Part shown: positions 12,284 to 25,230 of the stretch, piece after piece
Layout: the number at the start of each line of letters is the position of its first letter
Numbering within the stretch: the stretch's first letter is position 1
DNA from: Oncomelania hupensis
Lineage: Eukaryota; Mollusca; Gastropoda; Littorinimorpha; Pomatiopsidae
Direction of reading: 5' to 3'
Length of the DNA: 64,000 bases
NCBI GenBank assembly: GCA_036898135.1
Contig: CM072522.1
Span: 2,878,921-2,942,920, forward strand
The notes under the pieces: generated by a model
What the model saw: the letters and a program-made list of their open reading frames with translations, nothing else
Database searches by the model: none
Told to the model about the DNA's origin: nothing
Made by a program: the position numbers and the translations under genes

Positions 12284-12707
12284 TGGCTGAGCTGGTTTTG
12301 GTTGTGTAACGAGTCTACCGGGAGAGTTAAAAGTTTTTGTGTTTTTTTATCAGCACTTCTACTATTGCTAATGCTTTGTTTTCATTTTTGAATACCTCTT
12401 CTACCCTTCTATTTTTTTTTTTTTTAACTTAGCAAGAATTGTGGGGAATCACCTGTGGTCATACTGGTGAGATTGTTACCTTTTGTAAAGGTAGCCACAT
12501 GCAGTCTTCCAGATCAATGGTGCTTGTCAGGATTTTGAAAATCTGTGCAGTGGAATGTATGCATGCGTTCACCAGCGGTTTTTACTCTCATCCAAAGGAG
12601 TAAATGGGTAATTAGTGATTTAATCATTTTTTTTAATGTTTTGTTTTCATTTTTAATATTAATTATTAATTTATTTACTTGATTAATTTGATTTTCAGAG
12701 AATAACA
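12284..12707 (+). other. Upstream flank of FANCE coding exon 1
   Basis: AT-rich sequence that either contains the 5' UTR or ends an intron. A good acceptor (TTGATTTTCAG, ending 12698) lies 9 bp before the ATG, so a non-coding first exon further upstream is likely. Confidence 0.4.
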
Positions 12708-12934
12708 ATGGCTACATGCAAGAGGACAATACATCTGTTGAAGAACCTTCCACCTCAATGGTCTTCTGTGTTGCGTTTTCTCTTCCACACCTCGCGACAA
12801 TTGGATCAGCGCTGTCACATGACCAAAGCCTTTTACAGACGCCAAGGGCAGCAGAGCGTAGAATCATGGGATGTGCTGTTGAAAAGTCTAAGCAGACGAC
12901 GGCCTGTTGTATCTTGCAGTGGAAAACTCACTTT
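12708..12934 (+). CDS. FANCE: FANCE coding exon 1
   Basis: Encodes residues 1-75 and two bases of codon 76, ending ACTTT before the donor GTAAGA. It is preceded by an acceptor-like TTTTCAG ending at 12698, so the transcript may have an upstream non-coding exon. Confidence 0.8.
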
Positions 12935-15900
12935 GTAAGATTTGCCATTTTGAAGTCATTTAATAACCTTATAAAGGTAGATACCCAGCAAACCATCCCG
13001 ACTTTTGTCTGGCTATAGTAGGGACCCACATAGCCCTACAAAAACCCCATGCGTAGCGGAGTCCAGAAATGTGGATGCGTAACGATTCGCCCTCCCGTCT
13101 ACAACCCGATTCTGCCCCACCACAAAGCCACGCTGCGCACACGCTAACATAGGCCTACTCTCGCTTCTCATTGGCTAATCTGTCTGTGGAATGTTTCGTC
13201 TCCTTCACATTTGCTGTGATGTACGTATGTGAAAAATATTTATACAAAATCAATTCAGCAAGATATAATTATTTAATCGTGCTTATAATTCTTAATTTTT
13301 ATCATACAATGTGTAGAATATTGTTTAAGTGTTTCTTTTAACTATTGTATTTATTTATACATTACACTATGTAACAAATTTTCACTTTTGTTCTGTTCCT
13401 GGGTTGAAAGTGTGTTTTCCTAACCCGTTAGGTCTAGAACAGAAAGGAAATAGCTGTTATTCCAGAAAAACTTTGCTTCTGTGACCGGGACAATGAAATT
13501 TGGAAAATCGTGTGTGTTCGAGAAAATTATCGATTTGCTGTCAATGCCGAGCTTTCTCCCTGAACTGCTAGAGTTGTCCACATGTTTCTACAATTCTCCT
13601 GAACACTCTAGAACGTTCAAGAAACTTCCAGAACTTTCGAGAAACTCTCAGAACTTTCTAGAACATTCTTGAACGTTCCAAAAGTAGCTGTACAAGTATA
13701 AAAGCACACGCCCACTGTGTCCTTGAGTGTCTGGCCCTGGAGCCTGACTTCTCCGCGGTTAGGATTGCCTGCCGCGACGTTCATCTGGACTCCATGGCCG
13801 ACCTGGTAGCCTACTCCTTGTCGACTAACTTTGGACTGCTGTTCATGACCGCGGTGTGCACCTACCGCTCACGAGTGTCTGTACACCTTTAGACCCAACC
13901 GCCTGGCCGGTTCTCTCCCCGGAACTCGTCATGGGTTCCTTTGTCTTACAACTACTAATGATGACTATCCCCACTCAGTTACCTGTTTGTAACCTATTCC
14001 CCCCACCTGGCCTATGGGTTCGACTCTACCTTCTCGGGTCCTGGGTATGCTCTACTTAAGTGACATGTTCCCACTCAGCTACTACTACACGGATTGTACC
14101 CTCAGCTGACCCATTGGGTCCTGGGTATTACTACCATGTACTGACTTATACCGCTCAGCTACCTTGCTCTCATACCGCATGGCTCATACCTCCAGTCGAC
14201 CCCATGGGTCCTGGGTATCCGTTTCCATGACTGACCACCCCCCTCACATGACTCATACCTTCAGTTGATCCTTGTGTCCTGGGTATTAGATACCACTACT
14301 GACATTTCTCACCACATGACTTATACCTCAGTTGATCCCTTGGATCCTCGGTATCCGTTTCCATGACTGACCATCCCCTCCACATGACTCATATCTTCAG
14401 TTGACCCCTGTGTCCTGGGTATCCGTTTTCATAAATGACTTTCCCTACCTCACGATCTGTACCTTTTTTTCCCTTCCTTGTTTTATGGGTTCATTCTTGA
14501 TTGTTTATAGCTTTTACCCGGCCCTCATCGACTTTTAATGTGGTCCTGAAGGCTTTTTATCTAATTAGGTACGTTCCCCTCCCCCCGCCCTCCTGGTCAC
14601 TGCTAGGCCCTCCATCCTTCACCCTCTGTGCTTGCCCTCCCTTGGCCTTGGCGGCCTCCCTGGCACCCCAGTCGGGTAGGACAGTCCTACCCCTGCCGCC
14701 GTTCGTTTGTACTCCTTCCCCTCATGGCTGCCATCGATCCATCTCCATCTTCTTCCGGACGTCATAGCAGCGTCCCGCGCTTCCTCTTCATATGACCTCT
14801 TACTGCAGCACGACCTCTTATATCAATGGACATCATAATACCAAAGTCTCCTATACGCATACTGTGTTGGGGACTATAAATTTATAAACTGAACTGAGAG
14901 AGTGATTCACAGTACAATCGTAAATCTAGAAAATCTACACATTTCTGAACCTTGTTGAGTGGTTTCCGACTGTGTTTGTCTATTCCTTGTGCAATTTTTG
15001 TTTTTACCTGATCATAATGACGAAAATGAAAAAGAATTGTTATATTTTCACCAAAAAAACCGAGTTTTCTTCGTGCTGTTGTTGTGTAAGCAAAGTTTGT
15101 GCTTAATGACGTCATTTTTTCACGTACTTTAGACATAAGCAATTGAAATATATCACTTAGAAGCCAGGAACAAAAATTGTGTTACATAGTGTTATAAGCC
15201 AAGGGTAAATTTCCGTGCCCATTACTGCTGGTCTTTTCCGGTTGTCCTTAGGCGCAAATTTTCTACAGCTATTTTCTTCTACAGTTGCATGTGCTCGGAT
15301 ATTGTGTTTGCCTGCGAAAACCTATTCCGCTGTGGTTGTTTTTTTGGGGCTTTGCTTTTTATTTATGTATTTACACACGATTTCGATAGCGATGAAGATC
15401 ACGTTAATATATATCGTTATCGAAATGCAAGTGGTGTTTAAATACTTCAGTGGGGACACACCAAGGACTTCGAAAACAAAAACGCCTGTGCCGACAGTCC
15501 ATATTAACACCAGACATCTCAATTCTTTCTTCATGCAATCACATATCATAAACAATATGTGGGATATGATTTTAGGGTAAATCAGCATTGGCCAAGGATG
15601 GGGCATTATCGGGGTTGTTTTTGGTTTAAGTTGGGTTACAATAGGGTTGGTGTTGGGTATCCTGACGTATGCCCGATCTTTGCCAAAATCGGGTTACCGT
15701 TCGGCTAAGGTTGGGTTACGGTCGGGTAAGTTTTGGGTAACCCGACGATCGCCCAATCTTTATCAAAAGTCGGGCTACTGTTCGGCGAACGTGGAGTTAT
15801 GATCGGGGAAGTTTCGGGTAGCTCTTTGCTCGAATCGGACCCAAGTCGGTTTCAATTTCCATTTGCCCGATCGGGCCCCGAAATTGTGGTTAACTAGGTA

Positions 15901-18900
15901 TGTATTTCAGTTCATCTGGAATATTCTTGCACGTGAAACTGAAGGGATACCTGAACAGTACAGATTACTCCTTTGGAAGAGAGTATAACTATAAGTCAAG
16001 GTCTAGTTTGTGCATGCACACATTCCTCCTCACAGATGTTCATGTCCTATACGGATTGAGTGCCAGCTAAGCAGATACATCCAGAAACACTAGGTCCCTT
16101 ATTTCCCATCCCCAGTTGCCCAGGGTTGTGCTCAGTTGTCTAGCAAATGGCCTATTCGGGCAGCTTGAGTTTTGTTTCTGTATCGGCCAGCCCCATTCAG
16201 CTAGAAAAGCACTATATTAGAACAATTACATAAATAAAAGATTGCAATATTATGTGTAACCAAGTGGTATAGCCTTGGTTAAGAGTTTAAAGATTTCTAA
16301 TCCCTGAGACGCTGTACAGCTAAAAGGTGACGTGTTAGCTATTAAGACGAAAAATTTTGCTATGCCAAGTTTAGTAGAGATGGGAAAGATGTAATGTTGC
16401 AAGTTTCAGAGCGTCCAGTTTACTGGATCATGCGGGTAGGTTATACTTGACTAATGATACTGTGTTCTATCAGGCAGAGTGGACATTGACGGCAGCATGT
16501 CCGGCCCTATCTTTTGCCTCTCAGCATTAGACAATTAACAGTCAAAGGATGATAGCAACCACCTGGCAATTTAGTACTAGTACTGCTGGATATACAAGGT
16601 TTATGTTCTTGCAAGTTTAAGTTTAAGATGACCGCCTGATAGTCTGTAAAAACAAAGTTGTTTCTATGTTCTCATTTAGACTCTAATTATAGGTATTCGC
16701 TGCATAAACTTGATTATAGAAAGATAATAATGATGACTTAAGAAATATGGTTAGCTAATAAAGTTATAAAACCTTTTGGCCAGTAGTTGGTATCCTTTTC
16801 CGATCAAGGTATGCTTTTGACTTTCCTTATGACTTTCTTTACAAATGTACATTTTAATAGGCACTTGGAGTATTGTGTTTATTGTTTTGGTAAATTGTCT
16901 GATGTAATCATTAGACATGCTATGATTATGTGGGAAAAAAAACTTTATTATGGTGAATGTATTTGATTTTGGTTCATATTCTGTATGTAACTGTATCATG
17001 ATAAGAGAAGGGTTCGTGTAAATTCTTAGTATATAACGAATAACGAATAATAACGAATCTTTATTGTCCCCATTTGCACAAGGATATTTGTGTGTGATGC
17101 ACAGTAACTGTTGACATATTAAGAAGACAACACAAAGGTTAGCGTACATGTATACAATAAAGAAACGGTAGCAAATATTAGAACAGCTCAATGCATAACA
17201 ATACTAAAAAATCTCAAGACTATTACTGCCATTTTATCAATCATTCACGCTTTCTCATGACCATGCTAATCCTTGCACATTCATTCTTATCCACGCACCG
17301 ACTCATCCCACACACACCCTTAATACATTTAAGGGGCACACTGTAGTTATGCTAATCGTCCTAGCCCTAGGGTTACACATTACACACTTCCACTGTCAAC
17401 ACTATGTCAACATTGTTGTTTCCCTTCACTAACTACAGGGGAGTGGAGGTTTTACATACAGGGCGCTACTCTGCTGGCAACCAGTGATTCACACATTTTC
17501 TCTGATATATGTGTGTGGTCTTAAGATGGTTTGTTTCCGGGTCTGTCAGAGCGGATAACATTAACAGAGGGATTTACGAGCTAAGATAGCAGTGGGAAAG
17601 ATTTGTTTTAATTTTGTATCAACGGGGGGTTGTATTTCCAGACTCGTTACCGGGGTTGTAGTTCCAGATTCGTTACCGCTATCGGTCCCAAAGCTCACGA
17701 GGTCAGTGGACGGGGTCAAAGTTGTGTGCATGCCTATGAGTCATGTGTGATCAATTCATAATTATATAATTTTTTTAATTAATTATGGGCTATTGATCTA
17801 GATAGAGAGAGTCTGTGTTATTTGTGATATCATGTACTTAGTGTGTAAAGTGTCCTTCATTTACCTGTCCTCTTTTTCCTCCCCACTGCATGTTGCTTCT
17901 TCTTTCTATCGTTTTCTTTGTTTGGTTTTATTGATTTTGACTGACAAGATGTATCATCACCTCATTGGCCAACCCGACGCATCTTTTTGGTTTTATGACT
18001 GGACTGTTTATTTTTTACTTTCATTTGATTTTCTTTGGTGCATGTCTTTGTTGCCCCTCTAAATGGTGTTTCTTGTGCTTCTTTTCTTTGTGATGTCATG
18101 TCCCCCCCCCCCCCCCCTCCCCCTACTCTCTCTCACCCTCTCTCCGGATCTATTGCTCTCTTCAAGGCAGTGGCAAAAGCGTGACGAGTTTTGATATGGG
18201 TTCCAATATTATTGGTGAACTGTGTTTCGTTTGTAAATCTTGTTTGCGTATTTTTTCTCATGAGATCGGGATTATGACGCAAGACTGAGTTTGGTAGTAA
18301 CACATATATACGCTTGTTTCAGCCTTTTTCTGGTTAGTTAGATTGCTGGGTCTGAGAGAAGGTTGAGTCGTTTTTAGTTCCATATGAGGAAAAAGTTGTG
18401 CTTACCTGTTTTGTTTTCAAAGAGATAGATAGTTTAAATGTGTTGTTCACCCTTTGTAGAGTTTGTGGAAAGCTTTTATTTTTTTCCTGCATTTCCTACC
18501 AGACGTTGTTGTCGCCTTTGGATCTGTGTGGTTTCCAAACATCTTACAGCGGTTATAAGGTACTTATAGTTATTTTGCATTTGCATATATTTTTGTTGCT
18601 TTGTGCAGATGATTATGACCTCTAAAAGTCTATGATTTTCTTGTTTTAGTGACTCATTTGATGCCTTTTCTGCAAATTAATTTGTTTTTGATGTTCTTTA
18701 AGCTTTTGATTTTCTAATGCTTAATAGAATTCGTTTTGAGTTAGAACTTGGTCTTTATCAGAAGAATTATTGAGATGAACACTTTGTTCAGGATTTATAA
18801 ATAAGAACAAGTCAAGTTTATTTATTTTTAGCTTGTGGTCAGTCATAATTCGCTAATTATGCTGAATTTCTTTGGTTTGACTAAAGCTAATTGTCATCAC

Positions 18901-21900
18901 AATTTGTCGGACTAAGTTTTGATGAATAAGATAACTGTCTTGGTCTTTAATGAAGATAACGTTTTTTTGTCGAATTATCGGCCTTATTCGAAATGTTAAC
19001 CCACTTGGGTATTTATAGCGTTTTTCCTTAAAGCTTTGCTGTTTTGTCTCTGCAAAGGTAGTTAGCTACGTTTTGGGACTTCGGGTGTATTTCCTAGAAT
19101 ATGTTGTTAAATGTTTACATATGTGAAGTCAGTTATAAATGTTTTACTGAGCTAGGTCATCGACGAGTATTTCCTAGTTTAGGCATCGTTCCGAGCCTCA
19201 TTGGGTGAACGTAGCCGAATTGTTTGTATTAATGGATTGGCTAATGTTAGATGAGCATAGTCAAATTGTCTTGCGCCAATTGTTTTGAGACTTGAAAGAA
19301 TAAACGTAGCCGAATCGTTGTGTAAGTTAAGGGAACATAAAGTGTTCGTTCCTTCGTTTGTTCTGGCTTGGTTCCACGTAACCTTTGCTAAATTGTCTTC
19401 TTTAAAATCAGTAAAATATTTGTCTCTAAATTATCCCCGGTATGTGTATTCTTTCCGTTTCATTGCTTTGATTGTATCTTGCGTGAATAAGGGTTTTTTG
19501 AGACATTGTTTGGTACACTTGCTAATGTTTCTTGTGTTTGTGTTTCTTTCTTTTCGCAGTATTTTACCACACATCTACTGGCACGATAAGTAGTTCATAG
19601 TCACGTACACAGAAATTAGTTGTCCCCACACTAATATGTACACACACATACATATTCTTATATTAGACGTTGTTATATTTCGTGAATGTTCTTTGACTAT
19701 GAATAAATGAACTCTACGCTGCTTCTGTGTTTCGTGTGCATCATTACTTGACCAGGCCCTAAATTAATACGAGGCGTTTGACGAGTGAATGGAAACTCTC
19801 TTATATAAATGGCAGCGATTACGTTGTGTCATAGAGTTATCCTATCCTATCCTATCCCGTTACTCGAATGTCATTGGGGCACCACAGATGATCGTTTAAC
19901 CAGCGTACTCCATCTTTCTCTGTCCTCAGCAACCCTGATGGCTTCACTCAGTGTCAAGCCAGTCCATTCTCGGATGTTGTCACGGCTGTCCGTAAGCGGT
20001 ACTTTCAGACGGTGGCTAAAAAAACCCCTTGTTCCGTCTCTTATGGTCCCTTAACGCTGGCTGAACTGCTCATAACCAGATCAGAAACGCCGGCGGGCTG
20101 TGGCGTAGCCTATCCAACTGGCACATGCCTTTAGTAGTTTGCTGGAGCTGATAATTATTTTACCCAAGCCCAAGCTAGCCAGACCTTAACGAACCACTGG
20201 CGCCCTCTCTTACGATTTTGTTGTACATTTTACAAATACATGACAGTTGTCCCTCATGCTATTAGAAACTACTTTTGCTCGCTACATAAGTATTTTATGC
20301 CTAACAAAAATTACTGCTGAAACTGAATGTATTTTAAAAACTCATCCACTATTTACTATACACAGGGTTCGTACAGACATTTAGCCTTAACATTCAAAGA
20401 CATTTCAAAGGCTTATCAAAGACCTTCTAACAGAAATCAAGAGCAAATTACAAAACTACAAATGTAGAGTAACAGCATGGACTTGGCAAAATTTCTTCTG
20501 GAGTTAGTCAATTTAATCAAATTCAAAACAGTATCTGCACAACTGACTTGTAATACAAATGTCAATAAACAAATAGTCAGTCGCAAACACTATTGGTGGA
20601 ACATGTGTTTTTTCCCCCTTTTCTTTGTCTTGTTGTAAATAATAATAATAATTACTGTATTTATAATGCGCTTATCTTATAATAATTATAACTCTAAGCG
20701 CGCACTCACAACTCACGCACGCATGTGCACGCTTTAGACAATGACACATGTAACAATTACGCAAAAAAATACATTCACTCAAATATACTCATACCACAAA
20801 CAGACCAGACACTATATGTAAGAGACAGCTGGCGATGGGGTGCGTAGTGAGGTCATAGTGTTAGAACTGCTTGAAAAGGTAAGTTTTGAGGGCAGACTGG
20901 AAGGAGGTGGGAGAGGGTTTCTGACGGAGAGAGAGTGGAAGAGTATTCCAGATGGATGGGCCGTAGACAGAGAAGGAGCGGGACCCGAACGTGCTGAGTT
21001 TGGAGCGAGGAATGCGGAGGCGGAGAGGGTCGGAGGCAGAGCGCAGAGAGCGAGAGGGAATGTATGGGTGAAGTAAGTCAGAGAGATAGAGAGGAGCGGA
21101 GTTGTTGAGGGACTTGTAGCAGAGAGACAAGGTCTTATATTGAATGCGTTGGGAGATGGGAAGCCAGTGTAGGGCTTTGAGCAAGGGAGTGACGTGGTCA
21201 GATTTCTTCTTTCTGAGGACGAGGCGGGCAGTATTGTTTTGAACGCGTTGGAGAGGGAGAGTGGTGGAGCGGGGAAGGCCGGAGAGAAGGGAGTTGCAAT
21301 AGTCGATGCGAGACAGGATGAGGGAGACAGCAAGTTTGGTGGCAGCTTCAGTGGTGAGGTATTTTCTGATCTGACTGATTCGACGGAGGTGGAAGTAGCA
21401 GGCCCGGGCGGTTGCAGAGACAAAGCTAGTCATTGAGAGAGAAGAGTCAAGGATAACGCCAAGGTTCTTGGCAGAGTCGGAGAGAGGGATAGAGGTACCG
21501 TCAAGCTGAAGATGGAGAGAGGAGGGGAGCTGAGGGAGTTTCTGGCGTGTGCCTACCAGCATGGCTTCCGTTTTGTCGTCGTTCAGTTTAAGTTTGTTTG
21601 CTGTCATCCAGTCCTTCACGTCTTCACAGCAGTCGGTCGTGCGAGTCAGGAGTGCCTGAATGTTGTCAGGTTTGTCTTTGTCTTGTAGTTGTGAGTCGTC
21701 AGCATAGAAGTGGTGGTTTATGTGATGAGACTGGATGATGTTGGTCAGAGGGGAGGTGTAGAGTGTAAAAAGGACCGGACCCAGGACAGATCCCTGAGGA
21801 ACTCCGCAGGAGAGCCTAACTGGGTCAGAGGATATGCCATCGATGATAACGGACTGCCGTCTGTCGGAGAGGTAGGAAAGAAACCAGGAGTGAGCGGAGT

Positions 21901-24900
21901 CAGTGATGCCAAAGGAGTGTTGAAGGCGGTGGAGGAGGATAGAATGGTCAATAGTGTCGAAGGCGGCAGAGAGATCGAGTAGGGTAAGAAGGGAGATGTT
22001 GCCTGAGTCAGTTGAGAGAAGAAGATCGTTCAGAATATGTAAAAGGGCTGTTTCAGTGCTGTGGTGCTTGCGATAGGCAGACTGGAAGGGACTGAGGAGA
22101 TTGTTGATGGTGAGGTGAGCGTTGAGCTGGTTGAGGACAACCTTTTCAAGTAGCTTAGACAGAAAAGAGAGATTGGAGACTGGGCGATAGTTTTTGAGGT
22201 CATTTGGGTCAAGGTTGTGTTTTTTGAGGAGAGGGCGAACGATGGCAGACTTGAAGATATCAGGAACGGAGCCAGTTTCTAGAGAGGTGTTGATGATATC
22301 GGTGATGAAAGGCAGAAGTTTTGGGAGACCGTCCAAATACAGGGAAGCTGGGAGGGGGTCTAGTTCACAGGTTTTGAGAGACATAGTCTTTATGATTTTG
22401 AGAACTTCTGCCTGAGAGAGAGAGCGGAAAAATGAGAGGGGGGTGCCTGTGAAGGGGGAGTCAGGAGGGCAAGGCGGAGATGGTAGAATGTCAAGTGTGT
22501 TGCGCAGAGATTGAATTTTGTCAGAGAAATAGGTGGAAAAGGCGGATGGGAGTTCTTCTTTTTTGTGTGTGTTGGGGAGTGGAGATTCTTTAGGTGTGCC
22601 TAAGAGTTTGTTCATCGTAGCGTAGAGAGTTTTGGAAGAAGTGGATTCTAGGATTTTGTTTTGGAGGTGTTTGCGTTTGGCATCAGAGATCAGTCTGCAG
22701 ACTTTGGATCTGATGGTTTGGAAAATCTGTCTGTGAACGGTTAGGCCAGATAAGCGCCAACGGCGCTCAGCTTGCCGACGCTCACGCTTGGCCGTTGCTA
22801 TCTCATGGGTGAGCCAGGGGGAAGGGAGTCGGTCGGGCCTGGAGCAGGAGGTGACAGGGGCATGGTTGTCAAGAAATTTACGGAGAGAGGAATCAAAGTG
22901 AGATGCAAGATCAGAGGAGGAAGAGTCAGAGAGAAGGTCGACAGCTTCGGCGAAGAAGATCTCACGGTTGACAGGTTTTAGTTTGCGGCGAGAGACAAGG
23001 AGTTGTTGTTTGTGAGGGGGAGGTAGATTGAGGAAGACGAGAATAGCGAGGTGGTCGGAGGGGAGTACAGAGGAGATGTCAGAGTCGAGAAAGAGTTTAT
23101 CGGAGGTGCGAGTGATGATCCAGTCAATGGTGTGGCCAAGACGGTGAGTAGGTTGTGTGATGTGTTGTGTAAGATTGTGGTTTGAAAGTGACCTGCATAG
23201 GCGTTTTGTGTCCGGGTGATCAGGTTTGTCAAAGTGAAAGTTGAAATCACCAAGGAGGATGTGTTTGCCAGATCGTGTGCTGTAATGGTGGAGGAGGAGG
23301 TCAAATTCAGTAAAGAACATAGAGTTGGTGAGTTTGTTTTGGGAGCTAGGCGGAGGGCGATAGATGCAGGAGAAAATGACTGAGTGGCCGGGGAGTGTTG
23401 CTTTGGCCTCGACATATTCAAATGAGGGATGTGTGAAGGGCAGAGATTGAGTGAAAGAGAGGTGAGCAGAAAGGCAGTCCCTGTAAATGATGGCAATGCC
23501 GCCTCCCCTGGAAGCGCGCGGAAAGGAGGCAAGTCGGTAGCCACTCGGAGTGGCGCTTGCGATAGTAGGTTCGTCACCCACTGGCCGGAGCCATGTTTCA
23601 GTTATCACGACAATATCTAGGTCATTGTCGGAGATGAAATCCGAAATCACGTCGGCCTTGCCATCTTTGCAGATAGACTGAGCATTGAATAGACACAGTT
23701 TCAGGTTAGAGGAATGATGGGAAAAAGAGGTGGGAGAAGCAGACGATGACGAACACGCGTGGGGTGGTGGGGGAGTGTGGGGGGATGGAGTGGGAGGGGG
23801 AGGGATTGGAGAAAAAGAGGAAGAGCAAGGGGAGGAAGGTGAGGGGGTAGAAAGAGGGGATGGAGGGGAAGTGTAGGGGGATTGGGTGGGAGGGGGAGGG
23901 ATGTAAGAAGGAGAGGATGAGAGAGAGAGGGGTGAGGAAGGCAAGGGAGCAGAAAGAGAAGTAGAGTAGAGAAGGGTAGTAGAAGAAGACGGAGAAAGAG
24001 CAGACGCAGAAGAGGACGAAAGTGAAGGAGGGGGGTGCTGGTGTGAAGAGAGGCATGGAGAAGAAAGAAGAGGAAGAAGGGTGGCAAGAAAAGAAGGAAG
24101 TGGAGAAAATGAAGAAAAATAGGAAGAAGTGTGGGAGGAGAAGGGTGACAGAACAAGAGCAGGGGGGGGGAGAGAGGTGGAGGGGGGACGGATAAAGGAG
24201 AAGGAGTGGGGGTAGGAGTGTGTTTTGATCGGCGTGCACCGCGTCGATGTTTGCCTCCTCGGTTCCCGCGTCTTTTCATCCGTTTCATCTGTTGTAAGTG
24301 TTCAACCCTTTGGATAGCGTTCATGTTGATCTGGAGAATGGGTTAGCAACAGAAAGTAAGAAAACACTTTAAAAAAAAGAAGCTAGTTTAAAAGTTAGAT
24401 TGGCCCTGCAGTAACAGCACATCAAATTCCTTCAATGATGTTTCTTTTTCTTGGACACCCTTTCAAATAGCATGAGACTCTGCCAATAGTCCCAGGCAGC
24501 CATGTTTCTCTACATCCAGCGGGTTTTTTTGTCTGCAGACTTGCGCACTGAGTCGATGTCAGACTTGAGGCTGTGTTCTTTGGCCTTCAGAAATTTTAAA
24601 TATTAATGATTCTTGTGGTATGCCCATATTAATATTATAGGAAGATGAGTAAGAATTGCCTACCTTTATTATTATTTTTCTTCCATTTAAGAAATCTTTA
24701 AAATATAAAACTTTTTTTCGGCTCTAACGATTGGATTGAACAAACACAAATATGAAATTGTTGCAAATAAATACTTTGCTTTGACAGGTTTCCCAAACTT
24801 TCAAAGACCCAAGTCAGTTTTTAAAGACTTATAAAGACTTGAAAAGGCAGTGCAATTTTTTCCAAACTTTCAAAGACCTTTAAAGACTGTGCGAACCCCT

Positions 24901-25157
24901 GTATACACGAGACAGCCCAAACAAACGAGAATACATTTAAAACCTTATCCAAAACCGTTACAATGTACAAGACATGAGGCAATGTAAATAATTTTTTTTT
25001 TTTTTTTTTACAAAACAACATGCCAAAATACTACAATATACAAGGAAACAAACACAAATTTCAAAGTACAACAATTTACAAGACAGAGCAAAATAACAGG
25101 TAATGAAGTGTTGTGTGTTCATGTTTTTTTTCTATGGAGACATGCATTCACTTGTGA

Positions 25158-25230
<73 letters not shown>

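Larger units (their letters stand above)
20363..24901. mobile_element. DNA transposon shell, CAGGGTTCG termini, 6-bp TSD
   Basis: The left end begins CAGGGTTCGTACAGACATTT. The inverted right end begins CAGGGGTTCGCACAGTCTTT. Both subterminal regions carry repeated TTTCAAAGAC motifs. TATACA abuts both ends (20357-20362 and 24902-24907). The 4.5-kb interior is nearly filled by the LINE at 20636-24340, so the original transposon was probably under 1 kb. hAT-like by end sequence. No transposase remains. Confidence 0.7.

Noticed and set aside
13370..14886. Solo LTR of a retrotransposon around the heat-shock promoter
   Set aside because: A TG start is possible near 13370, but no CA end, no paired target duplication and no primer-binding site could be placed. 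Left open as mobile unit or non-coding gene.
15215..15580. 121-codon open frame with a membrane-like stretch
   Set aside because: No family resemblance, no clear splice signals, and an equally long open frame on the other strand. Probably chance.
16751..17191. 146-codon minus-strand open frame
   Set aside because: AT-rich codon content, and it starts inside a retroelement 3' end with a short-repeat tail. No known domain.
23706..24239. Long Ser/Pro/Phe-rich open frames in the CT-rich block
   Set aside because: Low-complexity shadows in the 5' part of the LINE. Only the frames joining the endonuclease were considered further.
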